A stretch of 58,605 bases of DNA from Lachnospiraceae bacterium (GTDB lineage: Bacteria; Bacillota; Clostridia; Lachnospirales; Lachnospiraceae), in NCBI GenBank assembly GCA_019424135.1, contig JAHYZZ010000002.1, positions 21,626-80,230 on the forward strand, in the 5' to 3' direction. Positions 31,576-40,692 of this stretch are shown here, one piece after another. Every line of letters starts with the position of its first letter. Positions within the stretch are counted from its first letter, which is position 1. The notes below the pieces were generated by a model. That model saw only the letters and a program-made list of their open reading frames with translations, was not told the origin of the DNA and did not search any database. Both the position numbers and the translations under genes were made by a program.

Positions 31576-32172
31576 GTGGAACAGAGAGTAATTCAGTGCA
31601 AAGAAGCATTTAGGACTCGTGAAGAGAACGGGAAAAGGTATATCGAAGGGTATTTTTCCGTGTTCAATCAACCTTACGAAGTATTTCCGGGATGGATTGA
31701 GGAAATTGCACCAGGGGCATTTTCGCGGACGCTGAGAGAAGGAAAGGACGTGAAAGTCCTGTGGAATCATAACTCCGATATCGTCCTTGGATCGACAACA
31801 AATAGGACTGCGTCCCTGAGAGAAGACGAAGTAGGACTGTATGGCAGTGACGAAATCAACGAAGAAGATCAAGAAGCAAAAAACGGATATGCAAGAGTGG
31901 CCCGTGGAGACGTTCGCGGCTGCTCTTTTGGTTTTGACATTCGATCCATGGAAGAAAGCTGGGACGATGACGGGACATATCGAACAAGGATCACGGACGT
32001 GGATCTCTACGAAGTGAGTCCATGCACATTCCCGGCCTACGCACAGACAAGCATATCGGCCAGAGCAAAAGACAGCCTGGAAGATGCGAAGAGGCGTTTT
32101 GAACAGGCAAAGGAACAAAAAAGAAATGACTGGAGGGATTCTATGAGATCCCGTCTGAAAGGAGAAAAGTAA
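31576..32172 (+). CDS. Prohead protease (HK97/U35 family)
   Basis: A 198-residue serine protease that trims the capsid precursor. Catalytic His is in LWNHNSDIVLG and Ser in RGCSFGFDI. The first strand IEGYFSVFNQP is also typical. GTG start directly after the portal stop; its end overlaps the capsid gene start. Confidence 0.9.
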   Translation: MEQRVIQCKEAFRTREENGKRYIEGYFSVFNQPYEVFPGWIEEIAPGAFSRTLREGKDVKVLWNHNSDIVLGSTTNRTASLREDEVGLYGSDEINEEDQEAKNGYARVARGDVRGCSFGFDIRSMEESWDDDGTYRTRITDVDLYEVSPCTFPAYAQTSISARAKDSLEDAKRRFEQAKEQKRNDWRDSMRSRLKGEK

Positions 32173-33875
32173 TGGCGTTAAAACAGATCATGCTGCGAAA
32201 GCAGATTGAAAGAAAAAAGACAGAACTTAAAGAGCTGCGCGCGAAGGATGCGGAGTTCCAGACACGTGAAGAAGAGCTGGGGAAAGCAATCGATGAGGCG
32301 CAGACAGAGGAGGAGCAGAAAACTGTAGAGGATGAAGTGGAAAAATTCGACGGTGAAAAGACTGCTCACGATGACGCAAAGGCCAAGCTTGAGACAGAGA
32401 TCGGAGACCTGGAAGCAGAGCTTGAAGCAAGTGAAGTGGATCCGCCGGAACCGGATCAGAGAACACATAGAACAGAAAAGAAAGTGAGGACAAACATGAT
32501 TAAAAAGGATTTAAACATCAGAAGCCTTCCGATGAACAAACGTGCATTCGATTCGCTTCCGATGGAAACAAGAGAATCTATCATCCAGAGGGAAGACGTT
32601 AAAACGTTTCTTTCACAGCTCAGATCCATGAAAGGATCCACCAGAGCAATCCAGGGCGGAGAGCTTGAAATCCCTATCGTATTTCTCGAGCTTATCTCTG
32701 AGAATATATACAGATATTCAAAGCTGCTTAACCGTGTAAGGGTAAGATCACTGACCGGAGAGGCAAGGCAGACAATCGCCGGAACAATCCCGGAAGCGAT
32801 CTGGACAGAAATGTGCGGAGCAATCAACGAGCTTACGTTCGTATTCAACCAGATCACGCTTGACGGATACAAGGTGGCCGGATTTGTACCGGTGTGCAAT
32901 TCCCTGCTCGAAGACACCACAAGCAATCTTGATCTTGCGTCTTGGATTGTAGAAATGCTGTCTGAATCTGTCGGACTGGCAGAAGACAAAGCGACCCTTT
33001 ACGGAAAAGGATCCGGAATGCCTCTCGGTATCGTAACAAGACTTGCTCAGACTTCACAGCCTGCAAATTATCCGGCAAATGCTCCGGCATGGGTTGACCT
33101 GCACGAGACAAACGTTCTTAAGATTGGAGGCGACGGCGTGACGGGCGCTGAGTTCTGGTCACAGCTTACGCTTGCAGCAGGAAATACATTTACAAAGTAT
33201 TCCAGGGGTAACCAGTTCTGGGCTATGAACTCAAAAACCTATGCTCAGCTGAAATCAAAAATTATCACATTTACTGCGAATGGTGATATTGTGGCGAACC
33301 TGTTCGCAACCCTGCCGATCATCAATGGAGACATTGATATCCTCGAATTTATCCCTGATGGCGATATCATCGGCGGTTACGGAGACCTGTATCTGTGGGT
33401 AGATAGAGCATCCATGACAATTGAGCAGTCCAGAGAAGTTCAGTTCATTCAGGATAACACGGTATTCAAAGGAAAAGCGAGAGCAGACGGAGCTCCGGCA
33501 ATCCCGGGAGCATTCGTGGCGATCAACATCAACAACGTGGATGTAACCACGGTTATGGACTTTGCGGCAGATACAGCTAACGATGCAGATCTCACAGCAC
33601 TGTCGATCGGCTCTGAGACGCTCGCTCCGTCCTCTTTCGATCCTGATACACTGGCGTACACCATTGCGGCAGCTACTCAGGCAAGCGATAAGATCGAAGC
33701 AACTCCGGCTCAGGCAGGAGCAAGCGTTGAGATCAGCTACAACGGCAAGAACGTAAGAAACGGCGGTACTGTAACATGGCTGGCAGACAGCACACCGCAT
33801 CCGCTCACAATCACTGTGAAGAACGGAAACGCAGTCAAGGTTTATACAGTGACAGTAACAAAGGCTGGTGATTAA
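32172..33875 (+). CDS. Major capsid protein (HK97 fold) with C-terminal cadherin-like domain
   Basis: A 567-residue capsid subunit. Residues 1-105 form a Glu/Lys-rich coiled coil, the scaffold-like delta domain removed by the protease. The HK97 core follows (about 110-460; markers YSKLLNRVRVRSL, NQITLDGYKVAGFVPVCN, DRASMTIEQSREVQF). Residues about 470-567 form an added domain, LSIGSETLAPSSFDPDTLAY to KVYTVTVTKAG, matching the cadherin-like beta-sandwich family. This would sit on the outer capsid surface. The core is longer than usual only because of this addition. Confidence 0.9.
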   Translation: MALKQIMLRKQIERKKTELKELRAKDAEFQTREEELGKAIDEAQTEEEQKTVEDEVEKFDGEKTAHDDAKAKLETEIGDLEAELEASEVDPPEPDQRTHRTEKKVRTNMIKKDLNIRSLPMNKRAFDSLPMETRESIIQREDVKTFLSQLRSMKGSTRAIQGGELEIPIVFLELISENIYRYSKLLNRVRVRSLTGEARQTIAGTIPEAIWTEMCGAINELTFVFNQITLDGYKVAGFVPVCNSLLEDTTSNLDLASWIVEMLSESVGLAEDKATLYGKGSGMPLGIVTRLAQTSQPANYPANAPAWVDLHETNVLKIGGDGVTGAEFWSQLTLAAGNTFTKYSRGNQFWAMNSKTYAQLKSKIITFTANGDIVANLFATLPIINGDIDILEFIPDGDIIGGYGDLYLWVDRASMTIEQSREVQFIQDNTVFKGKARADGAPAIPGAFVAININNVDVTTVMDFAADTANDADLTALSIGSETLAPSSFDPDTLAYTIAAATQASDKIEATPAQAGASVEISYNGKNVRNGGTVTWLADSTPHPLTITVKNGNAVKVYTVTVTKAGD

Positions 33876-33877
33876 TC

Positions 33878-34156
33878 TTGACAAACAGTGAGAAACTCGT
33901 GCTGTTAAAGCAGGACTTGCAGATGCTCACAGCAGCAAATGACAATTTCCTCAACTCGTTAATTTCTGCGGCAGAGTCCGCGATACAGCGAGAGGGGATC
34001 ACGCTTGTTGAAAATGACATGGATATAGATATGGCGGTGGTACAATACGCCGCCTATCTGTTCCGAAAAAGAGCGTCCAGCGAAACGACTATACCGAGAT
34101 TTTTAAGGTATCGCTTAAACAATATACTGTTCTCTCAAAAAGGAGGGAGAGCATGA
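33878..34156 (+). CDS. Head-tail connector (gp6-like)
   Basis: A 92-residue helical protein (MTNSEKLVLLKQDLQMLTAA, then VVQYAAYLFRKR) of the HK97 gp6/SPP1 gp15 type, which extends the portal ring. TTG start with GGTGAT upstream; follows the capsid gene by 2 bases. Confidence 0.75.
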   Translation: MTNSEKLVLLKQDLQMLTAANDNFLNSLISAAESAIQREGITLVENDMDIDMAVVQYAAYLFRKRASSETTIPRFLRYRLNNILFSQKGGRA

Positions 34157-34491
34157 CGTTTGATGATGGAATAGTGTCGATATGTAAGGTCGAAAATTTG
34201 AAAAACCCTGGAGAAATACCAAAAAAAGGGATAAAAAGCATCGAAGAATTTTATTTTTCAGAGGAATCACTTGGAGTTACCAGATATTATGAAGCGATTA
34301 AAGCAGGGCAGAGTATTGAAAGGGTCATTGCGATATACAGGTATCCGGTCAGTACGAACCAGGTCGCTGTGTTTGAGGATGGATCGCAATATATCATCCG
34401 GATGGTACAGCCAGGAGTAGATGAAGACGGAATCAAAATAACGAGGCTTTCTTTGGAAAGGAATGGTGAGGACTATGAGATCATTCTGTGA
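34153..34491 (+). CDS. Head closure protein (SPP1 gp16-like)
   Basis: A 112-residue beta-rich protein. The block YYEAIKAGQSIERVIAIYR followed by VAVFEDGSQYIIRMVQPG and TRLSLERNGEDYEI is the pattern of head closure proteins that plug the connector. ATGA overlap with the connector gene and position support the call. Confidence 0.75.
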   Translation: MTFDDGIVSICKVENLKNPGEIPKKGIKSIEEFYFSEESLGVTRYYEAIKAGQSIERVIAIYRYPVSTNQVAVFEDGSQYIIRMVQPGVDEDGIKITRLSLERNGEDYEIIL

Positions 34492-34813
34492 AATGCTTGA
34501 TATAGTGAAAGAAGCATTACTTTCTGTGACCGAAAATGTTGGACATTTTTATCCAATCGATGGAACAAAGACGCATATTGTATACGCAGAAGAAACGGAA
34601 GCATCAGAACAACCAGGAGATAATAAAAAGCTAGCGCAAGCAGTACAAGGATCAATTGATCTATATGCAAAGCCAGATGAGGTTGAAATGGCAGATAGAA
34701 TACAGGAGGCGCTTAAACAAAAAGGTATATCTTTTAGTTTAAATGCTGCATTGGCGGATGATGAACAGAAAAGCGAATTTATACATTATGAATGGATTTT
34801 TGAGGTGACGTGA
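34475..34813 (+). CDS. Tail completion-type protein (112 aa)
   Basis: Sits between head closure and the HK97 gp10-like gene, the place of the tail terminator/completion genes. The chain (HFYPIDGTKTHIVYAEET and HYEWIFEVT) resembles tail-terminator-type phage proteins with a repeated beta hairpin. ATG at 34475 has GGTGAGG upstream and overlaps the previous gene by 17 bases. Assignment mainly by position. Confidence 0.55.
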   Translation: MRSFCEMLDIVKEALLSVTENVGHFYPIDGTKTHIVYAEETEASEQPGDNKKLAQAVQGSIDLYAKPDEVEMADRIQEALKQKGISFSLNAALADDEQKSEFIHYEWIFEVT

Positions 34814-35316
34814 TGGCAAGGATGCAGGTAAAGGGGATGGACAGCTATGTACAGGATATACAGAGGCTGTATAAGGATTCGGATATCATATTAAAAAAAT
34901 CGATTTACAAATCTGCTGGGTTTGTGGCGGACAATATGAAAGCCGCAGTAAACAGCCTGCCTGTACAAGAAGGAGCGAACGGGCTTCCGGAATATGGAAC
35001 AGAGGACGAGCCATTACATGGAATAAGCAGAAGACAAAAGGCAGATCTTTTAGACGGTTTTGGAATATCCACATTTGAGACACAGAATGGATACTTGAAC
35101 GTCAAGCTTGGATTTGATGGATACGGGAGCGTCCCAACCAAGAGATATCCGCAAGGACTTCCGAATGTGCTACTGGCACGAGCAGTCACAACCGGGACTA
35201 CGTTTCGGAAAAAGAATCCAGCAATCCGAAATGCTGTGACAAAAAGTAGAAAGCAGGCAGTGGAAATTATGAACAGAGAACTTGAGAAAAACATTAGGAA
35301 GGAGATGGGCGTATGA
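34813..35316 (+). CDS. HK97 gp10-like head-tail protein
   Basis: A 167-residue protein of the HK97 gp10/tail-component family: a helix SIYKSAGFVADNMKAAVNSL, a beta region LNVKLGFDGYG, and a C-terminal helix EIMNRELEKNIRKEMG. ATG at 34813 has GAGGTGA 4 bases upstream. Overlaps the major tail gene by 4 bases. Confidence 0.75.
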   Translation: MARMQVKGMDSYVQDIQRLYKDSDIILKKSIYKSAGFVADNMKAAVNSLPVQEGANGLPEYGTEDEPLHGISRRQKADLLDGFGISTFETQNGYLNVKLGFDGYGSVPTKRYPQGLPNVLLARAVTTGTTFRKKNPAIRNAVTKSRKQAVEIMNRELEKNIRKEMGV

Positions 35317-35927
35317 TTAAAGGCTTATCGATTCCCGTCGTCGGGAAATATGCAAACGATGACGGAACTGTAACTTACAGTACACCAACGATTGCGGATC
35401 ATGCCGTGAGTTATGGAATTTCATGGACTACATCGGATAACAACCCTGGCTATGCAGACAATCAGATCCAGGAAAATGACAAAGGAGGGTTCCAGAGTGG
35501 GGAGCTTACACTTGGAACGGCTGATCTTCCGCAGGATATTTCGTCTATGATACTTGGGACGAAAATTGTTCAATCCGTAGAGTTCGGACCTACTGAAAAT
35601 AAAATCACAGCGAGTGTACAGGTGTATGATGATTCGCAATCCGCACCGTACTTGGGATTTGGAATTATCGAAATGCATCAGATAGACGATGTGACAAAAT
35701 ACAGAGCTGTTTTTTTGAACAAGGTATATTTTAATCTACCAGAAGAGACTGCGGAAACAAAAGGAGAATCGATCGAATGGCAGACAAAGGAAATTACTGG
35801 GGTCATCATGAGGTCTGATGCAGTGACCGAAAATGGTACTCATCCATGGATGGAGGATGCCTGGTTTGAAACGGAATCAGATGCACTGGAATTCTTACAG
35901 TGGAAGTGCGGAAAGGTATACAGCTAA
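35313..35927 (+). CDS. Major tail protein
   Basis: A 204-residue beta-rich protein (GKYANDDGTVTYSTPTIA, GGFQSGELTLGTADLPQD, YRAVFLNKVYFNLPEETAET) matching the phage tail tube family. The repeated unit forms the tail tube. Position just before the tail chaperone and tape-measure genes supports this. Confidence 0.85.
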   Translation: MIKGLSIPVVGKYANDDGTVTYSTPTIADHAVSYGISWTTSDNNPGYADNQIQENDKGGFQSGELTLGTADLPQDISSMILGTKIVQSVEFGPTENKITASVQVYDDSQSAPYLGFGIIEMHQIDDVTKYRAVFLNKVYFNLPEETAETKGESIEWQTKEITGVIMRSDAVTENGTHPWMEDAWFETESDALEFLQWKCGKVYS

Positions 35928-35939
35928 AAGGAGAAGAAA

Positions 35940-36344
35940 ATGAACAGATTATCTTTCATGAAGATAGCGGGTAAAGAATATCCGCTATCTTTTTCTTTGG
36001 GAGCAACAAAGACAATCAGCAAAAAATTCGGAAGCACTGAAAAGATGGTGAAAGTGCTGACAGGAATCAAAGATGTAGATGAAAAAACAATAGATGATCT
36101 GGTGTATATCATCGAAGTCTTAATCAAAAACGGATGCGAGTATATGAACATCTTTTGTAAAAATGAACCGGTTCCGGAAAATGCCCCGGTCGAAGATGGG
36201 AAATACATCCCACTTACAAGCCATGAGATTGAAGTTGGAGTACTTCTGACAGACACAGGAAGCTTGGTTGAATCAGTGAGTGAATGCATGAAGACATCGC
36301 AGAAAACAGAAATCGAGGCAGAGACTGAAGGAAAAAACGCATAA
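35940..36344 (+). CDS. Tail assembly chaperone (gpG-like)
   Basis: A 134-residue protein expected to coat the tape measure during tail assembly (FMKIAGKEYPLSFSLGATKT). The gene ends in the slippery sequence A AAA AAC six codon-bases before its stop; a -1 shift there extends it into the downstream frame. Confidence 0.8.
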   Translation: MNRLSFMKIAGKEYPLSFSLGATKTISKKFGSTEKMVKVLTGIKDVDEKTIDDLVYIIEVLIKNGCEYMNIFCKNEPVPENAPVEDGKYIPLTSHEIEVGVLLTDTGSLVESVSECMKTSQKTEIEAETEGKNA

Positions 36345-36517
36345 GCTCCGGAGGATTGATTTACGTCGACCTCTGGGGAAGACATCTTGGAATACCATAC
36401 GATGAGTATTCAGTGATGCCGCTTGGAGAATTGAGCGACATGATAAGCGGATATCTCATTATGAATGGAATGGCAAAGGAAAAGAAAAAAGAATTATATA
36501 TTCCGAATTTGAGGTGA
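35940..36517 (+). CDS. Tail assembly chaperone GT fusion made by -1 frameshift
   Basis: Ribosomes that slip one base back at 36332-36338 would read on through RISSGGLIYVDLWGRHLGIP to a TGA at 36515-36517, adding about 59 residues. The extension (ending KEKKKELYIPNLR) ends 4 bases before the tape-measure start. This G/GT layout is standard in long-tailed phages, in which the T part binds the tail tube protein. Confidence 0.75.
36332..36338 (+). promoter_or_regulatory. -1 ribosomal frameshift slippery site A AAA AAC
   Basis: The heptamer is in the correct phase (GGA AAA AAC) for X XXY YYZ slippage and lies just before the gpG stop at 36342. Confidence 0.8.
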
Positions 36518-36521
36518 TTAT

Positions 36522-38864
36522 ATGGCAACTGACATTGGACCACGCATAGGGATAGACGGCGAAGCCGAATTTCGAAAGCAATTGAATAATATTAATACTG
36601 CTCTTAAGACGCTGGGGACTGAAATGCAGAGAGTCACTTCTGAATTTTCGGAAAATGCAAATTCTGAACAAGCGTTGATCGCGAAAAATAAGGTATTGAA
36701 TAGTTCGATCGATGCGCAGAAAAAGAAAATTGAAGAAGTGGCAAAGGCGTTGCAAGCTGCAGAAGAAAAGTACGGCGCAAACTCTACAGAGGCATTAAAG
36801 TGGCAGCAGGTCATGAATAGATCCCAGACAAATCTTAACAAACTGGAATCAGAACTGAAACAGAACGATAATGCGCTTGATGAGATGCATCGTGGATTAA
36901 GAGATGCAGAAACAGGTCTTGAAAATTTTGATAAAGCGGTCGATGATGCAGAAACAGGAGCAAAAGGGTTCGGATCCAGTTTGAAAGACGCACTGATCGG
37001 TGGAGGAATCGTGGCAGCAGTACAAGGAATTGCATCATCTATCACTGGACTCATAGATAACATGACGGAATACAACAGGATTCAGGCGTCACTTGAGATA
37101 TCCAGCCAAAAAGCCGGGTACACAGCGCAAGAGACAGCGAATCAGTTTAAAACATTGTATGGTGTCTTGGGAGACGATCAGACAGCAGCGACGACTACCG
37201 CCAACCTCCAAGCGCTGGGGTTATCGCAGGAGCAATTGCAGCAGGTTACTAATGCTACAATTGGGGCATGGGCTACATATGGGGATTCTATACCGATAGA
37301 CTCTCTTTCTGAGGCAATTAATGAGACGGCAAAAGTTGGAACAGTAACGGGAACATTTGCGGATGTTCTGAATTGGGCTGGAACATCAGAGGATGATTTT
37401 AATGCGAAATTGGCGCAGTGTTCTACAGAATCTGAACGAATGAATTTGATTCTGCAGGAAATGGCGAAACAGGGACTGGTGCAGGCCGGAGAAGCCTGGC
37501 AGGAAAACAACAAAGGCATTGTTGCAAATAACCAGGCGCAGGCGGAATTGAACGCAACGTTATCGCAGTTTTCAGAATTAATTTCTCCGGTCGTTGCAAT
37601 GGCAAAAACTGGGTTTAATGAAATTTTAAAGACAGTATTGTCACTGATAGAAGCGTTCCAAACCGGGGGAATCAGTGGATTTGCAGAACAATTAGCGAGC
37701 ATCTTTACTGGAATTGGTGATGCGATAGGAAATTCTGGAGGACTTGCTTCAGCTGGCGCGCAGATTATTCAGAATCTTATTTCCCAAATTGTAGAATCTG
37801 CGCCGGTTGTCCTTGAATCGTTGGTCGCTTTATTCGAAAATATCGGAGCGCAACTTCCGGGAGCGATCAGCACGGCACTCGACTCCTTACAGTTCATCGG
37901 AGACAAATTGACAGAACTGGCTCCGATTCTGATACAAAAAGGATTTGAGATGCTGCAGGCGCTTGTATCGGGAATCGTAGAGGCAATACCGACGCTGATC
38001 GAAAAGGTGCCGACCATCATTTCGACGTTTGCAAATTTGATAAATGAAAATTTCCCAATAATTTTAGCGAAAGGTGCCGAACTTATAGGGCAGCTTGCGC
38101 TGGGGCTGATTCAGGCAATTCCAACATTGATTGCAAATATACCGCAGATAATCACGGCTATTGTCGATGTACTTATGGCATTTCAGTGGTTGAATCTAGG
38201 AAAGAACATTATTCAATTTTTAGGAAATGGAATTAAGAGCATGATTGGATATGTGCGGACTGCTGGAACGGAAATTTTGAACTCCATCAAAGGAGCCATA
38301 CAGAATTTACCGTCAACTTTGATGGGAATTGGACGAAATGCGATGTCCAGTTTGAGCGGAGCTATTTCGTCAGCAATCGGAGCAGTGAGAAGCGCTGCTG
38401 CGAATATTGGAAACTCTATCATAAGCACAATACAGTCAATACCTGGGAAAATGCTGTCTATCGGTAAAAATATTGTACAAGGGCTGTGGAACGGGATATC
38501 CGATATGACAGGATGGATTATCAGCAAAATACAGGGTTTTGGCTCCTCAGTCCTAAACGGAATCAAAGACTTTTTCGGAATCGCATCCCCATCCAAATTA
38601 ATGGAAGATCAAGTCGGGAAATTTATGGCCGAAGGTATTGCAGTGGGATTTGAAAATGAGATGAAAAATGTAAACAAGCAGATACAGAGATCTCTGCAGT
38701 CTACACTGGAAGGAAGCGAAAAGATTGCAGCAACGGCACAAACATCTTTCAATACACAGATAGATTACCGGAAACTTGCGGATGCAGTAAGTTTTGGAGG
38801 GATTTATTTTGATGGAAGGCTGGTAGGACGTGCAATGAAGAAAGGAGGGATTGTATTGGCATGA
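36522..38864 (+). CDS. Tail tape measure protein
   Basis: A 780-residue tape measure. N-terminal coiled coil (about 15-140), glycine-rich hydrophobic segments (about 155-175 and 395-560), a repetitive helical middle (LIEKVPTIISTFANL, LIQAIPTLIANIPQII) and the C-terminal motif FFGIASPSKLMEDQVGKFMA shared by phage tail tape measures. It starts 5 bases after the GT stop. The length sets tail length; 780 residues suggests a tail of about 115-120 nm by the usual 0.15 nm per residue rule. Confidence 0.92.
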   Translation: MATDIGPRIGIDGEAEFRKQLNNINTALKTLGTEMQRVTSEFSENANSEQALIAKNKVLNSSIDAQKKKIEEVAKALQAAEEKYGANSTEALKWQQVMNRSQTNLNKLESELKQNDNALDEMHRGLRDAETGLENFDKAVDDAETGAKGFGSSLKDALIGGGIVAAVQGIASSITGLIDNMTEYNRIQASLEISSQKAGYTAQETANQFKTLYGVLGDDQTAATTTANLQALGLSQEQLQQVTNATIGAWATYGDSIPIDSLSEAINETAKVGTVTGTFADVLNWAGTSEDDFNAKLAQCSTESERMNLILQEMAKQGLVQAGEAWQENNKGIVANNQAQAELNATLSQFSELISPVVAMAKTGFNEILKTVLSLIEAFQTGGISGFAEQLASIFTGIGDAIGNSGGLASAGAQIIQNLISQIVESAPVVLESLVALFENIGAQLPGAISTALDSLQFIGDKLTELAPILIQKGFEMLQALVSGIVEAIPTLIEKVPTIISTFANLINENFPIILAKGAELIGQLALGLIQAIPTLIANIPQIITAIVDVLMAFQWLNLGKNIIQFLGNGIKSMIGYVRTAGTEILNSIKGAIQNLPSTLMGIGRNAMSSLSGAISSAIGAVRSAAANIGNSIISTIQSIPGKMLSIGKNIVQGLWNGISDMTGWIISKIQGFGSSVLNGIKDFFGIASPSKLMEDQVGKFMAEGIAVGFENEMKNVNKQIQRSLQSTLEGSEKIAATAQTSFNTQIDYRKLADAVSFGGIYFDGRLVGRAMKKGGIVLA

Positions 38865-39712
38865 TAGTAGCCAAATATGTCACAGGCACAGGAAATGAAA
38901 CATTTATCTTAAACCAGTCATATGAAATTATGATTGGATCGTGCAATCCCCATTCTTCAGAATGGAACTATGAAAGCATCGAAAAGAAGTATGGAGTCGA
39001 AATCACATCATTTGGGAAAGACCCTATTATAATTCCTATTACTATGAAATATCGAGGAAGCGAGCAAGAAATATACCAGAATATTGATGACTTTTTTGAA
39101 GCGTCAGAAAGAGACGTTATTAATAAGACTCCGGGAAGGCTATATATTGCAAATGAATATGTGACAGGATATTTCATCTCACATTCTTCTGCGCAGTCGA
39201 ATGAATTTTATGGAGTGCAAGAAGAGCTAAATTTTCTGGTACCTTATCCATTCTGGATTAAAGAAATGACAAAATCGTTTGTTCCGGTGAAAGAAAAAGA
39301 AGAATCGGACATGTTCCTGGACTACGAATACGATTATTTATATGATTTTTCCGCCCCAACCGGAGGGAACGCAATCTGGCAGGTGGACCATTATGCGCCG
39401 TGTGAATTCCTGATGACGGTATTCGGACCGGTGGCTAACCCAAGGATTTTGATCAACGGGCACCCATACCAGATATACGATACGCTACTAGAAAATGAAT
39501 ATATGCAGATCGACAGTCGGAACAACAGAGTAATTAAGTTTATGACGAACGGAACGCGGCAAAGCCTATATGATTTGCGCGCAAAGGCAGAAAGCGTATT
39601 CGAACCGATTACGCCGGGAAATATTGCTGTGAGTTGGCCAGGTTCATACGGTTTCGATCTAACGCTATACCTGGAAAGAAGTGAACCTAGATGGAAAATA
39701 AAAGACAATTGA
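38861..39712 (+). CDS. Distal tail protein (Dit-like)
   Basis: A 283-residue siphovirus baseplate hub component (DFFEASERDVINKTPGRLYI, EELNFLVPYPFW, a C-terminal SYGFDLTLYLERSEPRW). It overlaps the tape-measure stop (ATGA) and the next gene by 22 bases. Dit links the tail tube to the receptor-binding parts. Confidence 0.8.
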   Translation: MIVAKYVTGTGNETFILNQSYEIMIGSCNPHSSEWNYESIEKKYGVEITSFGKDPIIIPITMKYRGSEQEIYQNIDDFFEASERDVINKTPGRLYIANEYVTGYFISHSSAQSNEFYGVQEELNFLVPYPFWIKEMTKSFVPVKEKEESDMFLDYEYDYLYDFSAPTGGNAIWQVDHYAPCEFLMTVFGPVANPRILINGHPYQIYDTLLENEYMQIDSRNNRVIKFMTNGTRQSLYDLRAKAESVFEPITPGNIAVSWPGSYGFDLTLYLERSEPRWKIKDN

Positions 39713-40692
39713 TTCTTGCAACAGAATATTTGAGAGATATTGATCCGATCATGTCTGCGGATATAGATTTTTCGGTAGGCGAAGATAATGATTTTGAAAT
39801 AAAGATCAGGCGGGATTCGTGGAGAAAAGAATATACTTTCGGGAACGTGCTTTATATTCCTGGGACAGAGTACGGGGGAATTATCGGAGAAATCAATACA
39901 GATACATCTCTTGATACGATTAGCATTCTTGGAAGAACTTGGAGAGGAAAGCTGGACAAAAAAATCATTGCACCTCCATCTGGACAGAATTACGCAACGG
40001 CTTCGGGAGAACTAAACCAGATCCTGCGAAATCTAATTATTGGACAGTTTGGGAATTATTTTGTTGTGTCGCAGAATGACACGGGAATTAACATACCAAG
40101 CTATCAGTTTGAGCGTTACTGCACCTTGCTTGCAGGAACTACAAAAATGCTGAAAAGTGTGGAACATAAGCTGCATATCAAATATGTACAGCAGGAGAGA
40201 GGACAGCCGGGATATGTGGAACTGTCGGCCGTACCGATTGTAGACTATTCGGACGAAATCGAATTGTCCCAAGACAGCCAGCTCAATTTTAGCTTCAAAA
40301 ACAATCGGAACGGCGTTAATCATCTTGTGTGCCTGGGAAAAGGCGAATTGCAAGATAGGCAGGTCGTTGACCTGTATGTCCAGAAAGATGGAAGCATCGG
40401 GACTACACAGTATTACACCGGAATCCAGGAGGTGGCGGAAGTATATGAAGATACATCTTCAGAAAGCGCGGAGCTGCAGGAGAAAGGGACAGAGAAGCTG
40501 CAGGAGCTGATGAATTCCACGACGTTTTCCATGGACGTGGAGACTCTTGGAATCGACGTCGAGATTGGAGATATTGTAGGAGGAAGAGACTATCTGACGG
40601 GGCTATATGCAAAAAAACCGATTAAGGAAAAAATCTACAAAGTAACAGACGGGAAAGAATCCGTTGAATATGAAATAGAAGGAGATGATTAG
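39691..40692 (+). CDS. Tail hub protein, Gp37-like
   Basis: A 333-residue protein matching the ReqiPepy6 Gp37-like family (AREYLRD-type start QLILATEYLRDIDP, then NVLYIPGTEYGGIIGEI and RTWRGKLDKKIIAPP). These take the place of the tail-associated lysin hub in Gram-positive phages. It lies inside the previous gene by 22 bases and directly precedes the host-recognition gene. Confidence 0.8.
   Translation: MENKRQLILATEYLRDIDPIMSADIDFSVGEDNDFEIKIRRDSWRKEYTFGNVLYIPGTEYGGIIGEINTDTSLDTISILGRTWRGKLDKKIIAPPSGQNYATASGELNQILRNLIIGQFGNYFVVSQNDTGINIPSYQFERYCTLLAGTTKMLKSVEHKLHIKYVQQERGQPGYVELSAVPIVDYSDEIELSQDSQLNFSFKNNRNGVNHLVCLGKGELQDRQVVDLYVQKDGSIGTTQYYTGIQEVAEVYEDTSSESAELQEKGTEKLQELMNSTTFSMDVETLGIDVEIGDIVGGRDYLTGLYAKKPIKEKIYKVTDGKESVEYEIEGDD

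Noticed and set aside
33255..33884. 209-codon minus-strand frame in the capsid gene
   Set aside because: Antisense to the HK97 capsid core; cysteine-rich composition typical of a shadow.
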